Below, in pieces: positions 55,998 to 64,000 of a DNA stretch of 64,000 nt. The stretch's first letter is position 1, and every line of letters begins with the position of its first letter. This DNA is from Diplonema papillatum. Taxonomy: Eukaryota; Euglenozoa; Diplonemea; Diplonemida; Diplonemidae. Below the pieces are notes generated by a model. It searched no databases, was not told the DNA's origin, and was given only the letters and a program-made list of their open reading frames with translations. The stretch spans positions 62,001-126,000 of the forward strand of contig JAPJBO010000140.1 of the NCBI GenBank assembly GCA_030068145.1, given 5' to 3'. The translations under genes were made by a program, and so were the position numbers.

Positions 55998-57005
55998 TTG
56001 CGGGGGTTTTTGATGAAGTTGAGCAGTGCTCCCGCTAAGGAAAAAACCGGAGGAATTCTCAAAAAAAAAGAGCTGGAAAAGACCCCGGAGGAATTACAAG
56101 GTTGTAGTCAGTGCGACAAGCTGCAGTGCCACCGCCACCTTAGAGAGAAGGCTCGTTGGAAGAAGAAGCGAAGGAAATAAAAAGAAAAGGCCGCACCGGG
56201 CCTGGCAACGTGCCGAACAACTGCAGCGTGCAAAATTTGAGTCGGAGGCAGCACAATGCCACAACCCGTCCAGCTGGCCATCTCTAGGAGTTCGCGTACA
56301 GCGCGAGCACCAAGCCCGAAGTTGCACCACGCCTTGATTAGTTTGGAGTTTTGGGCTAGAGAGGCTGCGCATGATTCACTCATTCCTCGCGACCACCCGC
56401 TCTTTCAAGGTGTGTGTAGGAGAAGCATCAGGGATCCCGAAGTACTCCGCAACGAAACTGGCCACCTTCGACTCTTTAACAAAGCAATGCACTTGTGGAT
56501 GTGGATATCACTGAGCTAGAACATGAGTGGGGTGGAAAGTTATCCTGAACGCACGAATGAAGGACCCACGGGTAAAGTACAGGCCAAAGACACTTTTTAG
56601 AGATTAAACCGCCTCCTCTGAATGCATACTCCCAAGCCTTCAACGTGTATTCTTGCTTTTTCTGACTTTTGAGCCCACGTCAGTGCAAAGTGAACGAGAG
56701 TTCAGCGCTCTTAAATGGATATACACAGCATCTGGGCTCTGATGCGAGTAATGGTGCATGGCGGACTGGGGAGTGTTTGTGCGGTCGTTTGTGCGGTCGG
56801 GGTCACTCCCGCATTGCGGGAGTGGGACTCCATGCAGACCGGCCTGATAGGAAGAAGCGTATGACAGCATGCACCCGCTCCTCAGACAGGTCCACCTTTT
56901 CCTCATAGAACCAAAAAGAAAGATTGCCGTCTTCGTCGCTTCGCACCGAGAACCCCCAGTCTGCAGAAGAAGCAGCCAAACGCCGTCGGCTGCAAGAAGT
57001 GAAAG
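55998..57005. other. No supported gene; short basic frames
   Basis: A Lys-rich 60-codon frame (55998-56180, with CSQCDKLQCHRH) and another at 56256-56519 are open, but without family features. The last 350 bases before 57006 would hold the promoter of the next gene; no clear TATA box is seen. Confidence 0.3.
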
Positions 57006-60000
57006 ATGATTAGACACTTGTATCCCGCGGTGTTCTGTGTCTGGTCCGTCGGAGAGGCAGCCGCCGCGTCGCTTCAAGACACGGAAGAATTCTTTCCACA
57101 GCCACTCCCCAGCATGCCTGTAGCCTTGTGCGACCACGCCGTGTACCGAACCCAGTCTTACACCTACGTCTTCGGTGGATGCCTGAAGAAGGATGCAGAG
57201 AACTCGGCAAGGTGCATCACGCCTGTCGACTCTATATACGTTTACACCACTGAGACGGGAACGTGGACGAAAGCCGCCGCAGTGCTGAACGAACCTCGTT
57301 ATGGCCACGCGTCCCGCTCGGACCACACTTCATCTGACACGTACGGAGCGTTGTTCATTATCGGTGGCTTTGACGCATCGGGCACCGCAATCGGTAGGGC
57401 TGACCCCTTCTTCCTCGAGGGTCCGAATTTGAGAACAGACACTAGTTTGAGTTTGAAAAGTTCTTTGTTGGCCAAAGGGCATGCAGGTGTCCTATCTGAT
57501 GGTGGCATCTACTTTTACCTTTGCGGAGGCAGCGCAACCGCGGGAGGAGGTCCTACGAAGACCTGCACAAAGATAGATCCCTTGAACCGAAAAATCACCG
57601 CCGCCTCTTCGTCAATGAGGGAGCCGCGAGCCCGTTTCGCAGTGCTGGGCATCGGCCATGTATATGGGGGTCTCTCGACAGCAAACACGCCCCCACAAAA
57701 TCTAGTGGAGTATTTCAAGGGTAACACCGAAGGCTTCAGTGTAGTGCCGGTGGAAAGTTCACCAGCAGCTGGACCTCTCTGGGACGCGGCCGGAGTGTCA
57801 GACCCTGCCGGGTTTTCGCTCTGTGGGGGTGTGTCCCCTTCAGGGCCAGTGGCGCAGGTGCTTCGGTTGCAGAAAAGAGGGGATACCGATTCCTTTTGGA
57901 TCACTGACGTGTACGCCTTAACGCACAACTTCGCACAGGCGGCTGCGAGCACTTATGGTTACCAGGTTGACATGAACACGTACAGTGTCGTAGCACCAGT
58001 CATCGTCGGAGGCTACACGATGGACACCGATAGCAACCCCATTCCCCTCGACGCCATGCTTGAGCTGGAATACGGAACCGACCTGTTTTCGACGCCGTCG
58101 CTCGATGTACGAGGCGCTGGTGCCGAGGACGCAGCACTCTTGTTGTGGCAGCAGGGGCAAGCGGTTGGTTCCAGCATCTTATTCGATGCGCGGGTCACTT
58201 ACCTTGCAAATGGCACTGCGGCGGGACAAGCAGCCTTCACGACTGGCCAGGGCTTTGCCTCCATCGACTTTGCATGTGGCGACATGCCTCTGCCCTCATA
58301 CGAGGCAGGGTTGCTGCATGTCCCGTTCGCACTGGGCACCGTCTCGTTTTTTGTGAACTTGCCAGGTGTCGGCTCTGTCTACGTTCCGGCATGCAAACTC
58401 GCTGGCATATTCAAGGGCACGATCAGGACTTGGGGCGATGCGGCACAGGTGCCAGCCAGCATTGCCGACAAGCCAATAGCAGTAGGCATTCTTAGTGCCC
58501 CGTCTGGCAGCACGTTGAGCGTGACGCGGTATCTGGCTGCGTCGTGTCCAACCGTATGGAGCGACCCACCATCTGCCACGTTCCCCGAATCCAGCCAGAC
58601 CAGAACTGAAGTGGGGACGGGGCTAAACGAGATGCAGAAGTTTCTCCAGTCAACCCCGTTCTCTGTTGGGTACGCTTCTAGTTTTGCAGGAACGCAGACC
58701 GCGGGGTTGCTAGAGGTGCCACTGGTCGTCAATGGTACGGACCCTGTGTTCGCGTCGCCACAGCTTGCAGCTAACGCCGTCGTAGATGGCCGTCCATTTC
58801 CCGCGAGCAATGCGTCGTGGGCAAACGTTTCGCTCGACAACGAGCCAGGCGCATGGCCTATGACTGTCATCTGGTACGTATACGTCCGCAATAATCAGGC
58901 TGGGCGTGGGTCGTCTGCCAGCTTGCTGCAGGCGTTTGTTGAGTTCGGGTTGCTCTCCCCCGAAGCACAGGAAACACGCTTGGTCTCTCTGGGATTCGTG
59001 CCGCTGCCGTCCCTCATGCTGCAGCAAAGTTTGCTCGCCATGCAGGGGATGGTCCTGCCGACGTCCGTGCGTTCATTTCAGGAAGGAAGCGACGAAAGTG
59101 GCCTTTGGGCCTTCAGCACGCAACGCGGCCCGCGACCTTTTTTTGAGTACAGTACTGATTTGGCAGCTCAGGTTGCTGTATTGCAGACCGAAAACTCGGC
59201 TTTGGCAGCTCAGGTTGCTGTATTGCAGCCGTCCGTCTTGGCAGCGCAGGTTGCTGTATTGCAGACCGAAAACTCTGCTTTGGTAGCGCAGGTTGCTGTA
59301 TTGCAGACCGACTTGGCAACTCAGTTTGCTGAATTGCAGGTCAACTACTCTGCCTTGGCAGCTCAGGTTGCTGTATTGCAGACGGATGACTCCGCCTTGG
59401 CAGCGCAGGTTGCTGTATTGCAGACCGAAAACTCTGCTTTGGCAACTCAGTTGCAGGTCAACTACTCTGCCTTGGCAGCTCAGGTTGCTGTATTGCAGAC
59501 CGAAAACTCTGCTTTGGTAGCGCAGGTTGCTGTATTGCAGACCGACTTGGCAACTCAGTTTGCTGAATTGCAGGTCAACTACTCTGCCTTGGCAGCTCAG
59601 GTTGCTGTATTGCAGACGGATGACTCCGCCTTGGCAGCGCAGGTTGCTGTATTGCAGACCGAAAACTCTGCTTTGGCAACTCAGTTGCAGGTCAACTACT
59701 CTGCCTTGGCAGCTCAGGTTGCTGTATTGCAGACCGATGACTCTGCCTTGGCAGCGCAGGTTGCTGTATTGCAGACCGATGACTCTGTATTGCAGACCGA
59801 AAACTCTGCTTTGGCAACTCAGGTTGCTGAATTGCAGGTCAACTACTCTGCCTTGGCAGCTCAGGTTGCTGACGTGGAAGCTATGGCTGAGAAGCGTGCC
59901 CTCCCCCCCGTTTTTTATGTTTTATCGAGTCTTATTTTGGTGGTACTGCTGTTGTTGTTGTTCTGGTTGTGGAGGCGTTCACATAGCGACACTCCTGTGC

Positions 60001-60071
60001 AAGTCACCTGGCACAACAATAAAAATGTTCCTTTTGACGAACTACAGTCCACTGAAAACCCATGTATGTGA
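57006..60071 (+). CDS. Kelch - PstS-like - coiled-coil single-span membrane protein
   Basis: One uninterrupted exon of 1021 residues. A signal peptide is likely (MIRHLYPAVFCVWSVGEAAA). Residues about 50-345 carry six spaced Gly-Gly motifs (VFGGC, IIGGF, LCGGS, YGGLS, LCGGV, VGGYT), typical of a Kelch beta-propeller. Residues about 410-670 resemble the phosphate-binding protein PstS: FACGDMPLPS, VPFALGTVSFFVNLPG, LAGIFKGTIRTWGD and SAPSGSTLSVTRYL follow the family order. Residues 717-958 are near-perfect repeats of LAAQVAVLQTENSA, a long coiled coil. Residues about 968-990 (VLSSLILVVLLLLLFWLW) span the membrane, leaving a 31-residue tail. I infer an extracellular or lumenal binding head on a stalk: a possible phosphate sensor, scavenger or adhesin. 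Absence of introns contrasts with the other genes. Confidence 0.8.
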   Translation: MIRHLYPAVFCVWSVGEAAAASLQDTEEFFPQPLPSMPVALCDHAVYRTQSYTYVFGGCLKKDAENSARCITPVDSIYVYTTETGTWTKAAAVLNEPRYGHASRSDHTSSDTYGALFIIGGFDASGTAIGRADPFFLEGPNLRTDTSLSLKSSLLAKGHAGVLSDGGIYFYLCGGSATAGGGPTKTCTKIDPLNRKITAASSSMREPRARFAVLGIGHVYGGLSTANTPPQNLVEYFKGNTEGFSVVPVESSPAAGPLWDAAGVSDPAGFSLCGGVSPSGPVAQVLRLQKRGDTDSFWITDVYALTHNFAQAAASTYGYQVDMNTYSVVAPVIVGGYTMDTDSNPIPLDAMLELEYGTDLFSTPSLDVRGAGAEDAALLLWQQGQAVGSSILFDARVTYLANGTAAGQAAFTTGQGFASIDFACGDMPLPSYEAGLLHVPFALGTVSFFVNLPGVGSVYVPACKLAGIFKGTIRTWGDAAQVPASIADKPIAVGILSAPSGSTLSVTRYLAASCPTVWSDPPSATFPESSQTRTEVGTGLNEMQKFLQSTPFSVGYASSFAGTQTAGLLEVPLVVNGTDPVFASPQLAANAVVDGRPFPASNASWANVSLDNEPGAWPMTVIWYVYVRNNQAGRGSSASLLQAFVEFGLLSPEAQETRLVSLGFVPLPSLMLQQSLLAMQGMVLPTSVRSFQEGSDESGLWAFSTQRGPRPFFEYSTDLAAQVAVLQTENSALAAQVAVLQPSVLAAQVAVLQTENSALVAQVAVLQTDLATQFAELQVNYSALAAQVAVLQTDDSALAAQVAVLQTENSALATQLQVNYSALAAQVAVLQTENSALVAQVAVLQTDLATQFAELQVNYSALAAQVAVLQTDDSALAAQVAVLQTENSALATQLQVNYSALAAQVAVLQTDDSALAAQVAVLQTDDSVLQTENSALATQVAELQVNYSALAAQVADVEAMAEKRALPPVFYVLSSLILVVLLLLLFWLWRRSHSDTPVQVTWHNNKNVPFDELQSTENPCM
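59155..59880 (+). repeat. Coding minisatellite of the coiled coil
   Basis: Units around CAGGTTGCTGTATTGCAGAC of 42 bases, arranged in a higher-order repeat of about 234 bases: 59293-59520 is nearly identical to 59527-59750. All steps keep the frame. Confidence 0.92.
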
Positions 60072-63000
60072 CCCATATTCGAGGTTCCGACAGGAATACC
60101 AAGCGAAGATAACAAAAGAACGAAATAAGGCTACTTTGCAGCTGGCACTGTGTCTTGCTTTCAGGACACAATACGTCGCCAACAACTCTGGTTGCTCCAT
60201 GGTATTGCTTTCAACAACAAGTGCTCCGCCCGCCACTGTGCCTGCAACTTCACTAGCTGCGGCTTCTTGTGTTTTCTTCTACGATTTCCTCTGCCATAGC
60301 TCGTTTCGTGAAGCTGGCGGCGAACGTTCAGTTGCCGCTGACTTTTTCTTTGAAGGCCAGCCTCGCAAATACTCATGCCTCCCTGGAAACCCTGCTAACA
60401 CTATCAGAGCGAAGCTTTCAACGTGAAATGCCACCAGGATACAATTAGGACCGGTCTCCCGGTTTCCCGGTTTCCTGGTTTCCCGGTTTCGGAACAAAAA
60501 GGAAGAAGATAAGGAAGATATGGGACTCACCCCACTGCACTGCTGTGGCACTTCTACTCTGCAACACCCGCATTAAAAAGAGTTGGTGGATCTATCGGGA
60601 GGAACTTGGAAACCCGGGAAAGCTAGAAAGAATCCTAACTTACCCCCTGACTCTGAAAAAGCGTACCTTTTTCTCTAAAAAAAAGGATGCTACGTGTGCT
60701 GTGTTCATTGTTGTGAAAAAGCGTACCTTTTTCTCTAAAAAAAAAGGATGCTACGTGTGCTGTGTTCATTGTTGTTGTCATCGGTTTCCTTGCAAAAGGG
60801 GGACCACAAAACGTTCGTTTTCTTTTTTCTCTCTTCTTCGAACATCAGTGCAAGAAGTATTTCGAAGCCAGGCTCGAGCTGGGTGGAAAGACTTTTCGCG
60901 ACCCGTGAGCGCTCAAGGAGACGCCCACCCTAGAACAGGCATGCTCCCGCAGAAAACACAGCGAAAACCGCACCGAAGCTCAGTCTTAACCGCCGAAACT
61001 CGCTGGTTGTCTTCGCCGAGGCGCAAGGAGCGCGGCCATCTCCACTGGAACATCCGGGGGGAAGCCTCATACCACATAATAGAGAAAATAGCAGGGGACT
61101 TTAGCAACCCGGTTTCCCGGTTTCAGAAACCGGGGTTTTCCGGTTTCGGTTTTCATAACAATAAAAATATTTTATAAAACTCGATTTCAAGTGGGCCCCC
61201 TCTACCTGTACTGTACAGTACTGCATATTCGAAGCTTGTCACCCACCATCTCCGTAGTTTGATAGACGTGCACACCGCCACGACAAGCCTATATCTCACC
61301 ACCCCCTCCGTTCCTTAGTTTGCGTGCGCGGGGCGACGGTTCCAGGCACTCAGACACTCACAGGCCCAAAACCGGGGTTTTGGCTGAAACCGGCTCTTTT
61401 GCTCGGTCAGACAAAGTGCTAAAGTCTCCTGGAAAATAGAGAGGGTAAAAGAAATAAATCACGTGTGTGTTGTGTGGATCCGTCAGGTGATTCACCGTAT
61501 GTTTCCCCGACGGGAAGGGGCACCAGGTACACTGTAGAAGTTTTTGCATACGCTGCTCGGACCGGCGGGCAACACCTTCGGGGTTTTGACCGGTGGAGGT
61601 GTGTGTTGACCAGGCTTGCAGGAGACACTCGAAACCTGCCCCCGGAGGAAAACGTGACTATTCAAGTCGCAACCATACGTTTCGTCCTTATTGGCACCAA
61701 ATGGCTCCACCCAAGGCGGCATTCAGTCCAAAGTTCAAACCCTGCGTTTTTTGTTGCCGGATGCAAGCGTTCAACAGCCTCGTATCGGAACTCTGTACGT
61801 TCGAACAATCGTGAGATAAACTTCTCGCGATCACCAATCGACGAGACGCTGCAGCCGGTCTTTTCCCTTTTTCTTTTCCCGAAGACAAAATCCTGGGTAG
61901 ATCCTGGCTCGAAACAAGGTTTTGAACACATTTTGCGATCTACACCTTCGTGCGTGTTATAGTCATGCGGCATCACCCCCGCTAGTACAAACTGCGGAAA
62001 AACGGATGAAAAGAAAGAGGATTGGCGAGAAACTCTGGAAACTGGTTGCATTGTCGTGCGTGGTGTTGCTTTGTGTAGCACCGCTTGTTCCAGAGAGAAC
62101 AACACTTCACCAGAAAACACAAATAATCGTCGTCTTGTTGCGTTAGTGGGGAGTCATTTGCAAGCAAATGAGTACCACACTATGCCAGCTTTTCGCTACG
62201 TGACTCCAGAAGGGTCACTTTTTCCGCGCTTTCGGCGCGGCGCAACTCTAGTCGGTTGCAACTGTTGTTGGCAGTTGCTCACGATCTCATAATCCTAAAA
62301 GGAATCGGAGTCTTCGCTTTCTCGTTTGCGCCGATAGGCACGCCGCGATGCGGAGGACGTGAGTAGCCGGGAAGAGCCGGCGGGAGGGCGCGTTCGTTGT
62401 GTGACCCGTGGAGGGTTGGAACCAGAATCAGAAAAAGAGCCCGAGTCAGGGCCTGCCATCGAAGAGGGCCGGGCGGGGCCGGGTGGGCGCGGTGTGTTCG
62501 GGCCGGCGAGGCCAGTGCCGTCGTCGCCGAGATCGGCGCGTCGTCGTCGTGCGCGCAGCGCGGCTGCGGGAGAGGTCGTGGGGGTGCAAGGCGCGGGTCG
62601 CTTCCTGCCTGCCGACTGAAATGTGAGGCCGCACTGTACGTCACTTCGTCCACCGATTCCGCGATGCGCGGGACACCCGCATCTTCACAAATTTGTTCCA
62701 TGAAAACTTCTACTGCAAAGGGGCGTGTCAAACGCTGCGCACTCAGTAACACATGGTGGGGCAACCTGTCCAAGGGGTGTCTCGCCATCAGTGAGGGTGT
62801 GAGGACTAATCTACTCGACTACCTACCCTACATCAGGCAGTTCTCAGCGCACCCGCGGGCTTCTTGGCTAGCAACACGAAGAAAGGCTTTCCAGTTTTTG
62901 ACTAGTGCGGGGTTTGTGGACGCTTGATCAGAAACTGGACACTCCTACTTCCCGACTTGGCTAAGACGTGCAAAAAAAGGACACGGGGACTCTTTCGGGC

Positions 63001-63514
63001 TTCCGTTGTCGAAAGAACGCGTTCCGTGTTACTACAGGTACACGACTTGAGGCAGAAAAAAGATCAAGGAAGAAACCCAGATCTTCTTGTGTTTTTCTTT
63101 TGTTCGATCTTTTTTGTAGTCCCAAAGCGTGCCGCATATTATATACCCACTCGCATCCGCCTACCATTTTTCTTTTTTTTTGTGCTCCCAGTGTCCAATC
63201 CCCGTCACCTTTTAGACTCTTCTGTCGCACCCAACCCACCTACCCCCCATCACCCATTTCGTCATTTTCATTCTTTTTGCCCTTTCCCCTCAACAGCAAC
63301 AGCGCGGGGGAACTCTTCGTATTTTTTTGGCACCCCCCCCGGAAGGCTCGGTTGGATCTCGCCTGCAACGAGAGAGTTGAAGGCGAAACAAGGCGAGAAG
63401 CCAAAAGAAAGATAAAAAGAGAGGCAGTTTTTTGTCGGGGTAGCTGAACCGCGGGGAGGCTCCGCGTGTGAACCTCTTTTATATTTTGAATTTGAGCTTT
63501 CGGTTGCGGGCCGC
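60072..63514. other. Intergenic with short tandem repeats
   Basis: CCCGGTTTC runs occur at 60455-60492 and 61110-61150. A 60-base tandem duplication (AAAAAGCGTACCTTTTTCTC unit) lies at 60657-60775. A GC-rich stretch (62340-62620) has open frames on both strands without recognised domains. Confidence 0.4.
62136..62181. repeat. Shared palindrome motif, copy 2
   Basis: TCGTCTTGTTGCGTTAGTGG then GAGTCATTTGCAAGCAAATG matches 37325-37371, and its first part is the complement of 4269-4288. Confidence 0.65.
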
Positions 63515-64000
63515 ATGTCTTCTCCCCGAGGAAGCGTGTGGGAGGAACCAATGCGGAAGGCTGACGAGTTGGGTAGTGAGCAGTCTGGGGCCGAGTGTAG
63601 CAGCAGGCCCAGTTCCAGCGGCTCCGTTAGCGCTGGCAATGAGTCGAACGGCGGCCGGTGGGTCAGTCCGCGAGCGAAGAAAGCGAAGGATGCCGCGATG
63701 CTAGCTAGTTCGTCCGACTCTTCGAACATGACGCAATCGCCCCTTGCGACCGCGACTGTGACTACCAGTGACAGCACCTTCCGTTCACCCTCGTACGACG
63801 GAGATGACTCCACCGCGTCGTGCAGCGATTTTGCCACCGAAGCATGTGAAACTCTGTCAATCCGTGACCCGTCGGACAAGTCGGTGTCGCATCTCGGACT
63901 GTGCCCGCTCGCGCTTTTTAGAAAAGCCGCGTTCGAAGCCAAGCATAACGAAACCCTTCGCGCCGTCACCGTCGACGAAGACACTGCAGGCGGCGTTTAT
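63515..64000 (+). CDS. Ser/Thr-rich protein, N-terminal part only
   Basis: An ATG-started frame (MSSPRGSVWEEPMRKADELG) stays open for 162 codons to the window edge. It is rich in Ser, Thr, Asp and Ala with a basic patch (RWVSPRAKKAKDAAM) and a more ordered end (LGLCPLALFRKAAFEAKHNE). The opposite strand is also open here over 200 codons, but the + reading has a good start and reasonable composition. No domain is recognised; it could be a disordered N-terminus of a regulatory protein. Confidence 0.5.
   Translation, partial: MSSPRGSVWEEPMRKADELGSEQSGAECSSRPSSSGSVSAGNESNGGRWVSPRAKKAKDAAMLASSSDSSNMTQSPLATATVTTSDSTFRSPSYDGDDSTASCSDFATEACETLSIRDPSDKSVSHLGLCPLALFRKAAFEAKHNETLRAVTVDEDTAGGVY

Noticed and set aside
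59527-60426. 299-codon frame reading LLYCRP repeats
   Set aside because: Alternate-frame shadow of the coiled-coil repeats; the Kelch-PstS frame explains the region.
62279-62927. Opposing frames of about 170 codons
   Set aside because: GC-rich DNA open on both strands, no domain on either; left as undecided intergenic DNA.
63268-63984. 238-codon minus-strand frame
   Set aside because: The + strand frame from 63515 has a better start and composition; both cannot be supported.

Overview
The window looks like nuclear DNA of a microbial eukaryote, probably a GC-rich alga or other protist. Spliceosomal GT-AG introns of roughly 200 to 1500 bases split GC-rich coding exons. The recognisable families are eukaryotic (formin, GH116 glucosylceramidase, PDZ and RanBP2-finger proteins, Kelch repeats), and the space between is full of transposons, minisatellites and small inverted-repeat elements. 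The sequence alone does not fix the species. Every host gene I can support lies on the + strand.

Layout. <1-19098: a split gene for a modular, possibly endocytic adaptor (helical ANTH-like end, CxxC pairs, RanBP2 zinc finger, PDZ, Q-rich tail with NPF and DVF motifs). Its first visible intron carries a hAT-type MITE, a 1.2 kb repeat and a retroelement RNase H fragment. A later intron carries two tyrosine-recombinase (DIRS/VIPER-like) retrotransposons side by side. 22331-26362: a multi-exon gene of unknown family with a one-base frame conflict. 27251-27766: a short hypothetical coding ORF. 29437-33451: a four-exon GBA2-type non-lysosomal glucosylceramidase, followed by a decayed tandem copy of its last 340 bases. 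34.7-36.3 kb: a terminal-inverted-repeat element that splits an older repeat. 39822-47839: an eleven-exon formin with armadillo-like N-terminus and FH2 domain. 48.3-56.5 kb: a repeat desert of minisatellites, fold-back repeats, the second copy of the 1.2 kb repeat, and a 1.2 kb TIR unit sitting in a minisatellite. 57006-60071: one intact exon encoding a secreted or type I membrane protein that joins Kelch repeats, a PstS-like phosphate-binding domain, a repetitive coiled coil, one membrane span and a short tail. 63515->64000: the start of a Ser-rich protein running off the end.

How the genes relate. I see no operon-like pathway; they are independent housekeeping-type genes (membrane traffic, glycolipid turnover, actin nucleation, possible nutrient sensing). 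What links them is repeat biology. Two related repeat families (called A and B here) occur nine times, always in the same orientation as the genes, and in four introns of two different genes they begin within about 10 to 26 bases of the 5' splice site. That resembles introner-like elements and, with the Kelch-PstS membrane protein, is the most interesting thing in the window.
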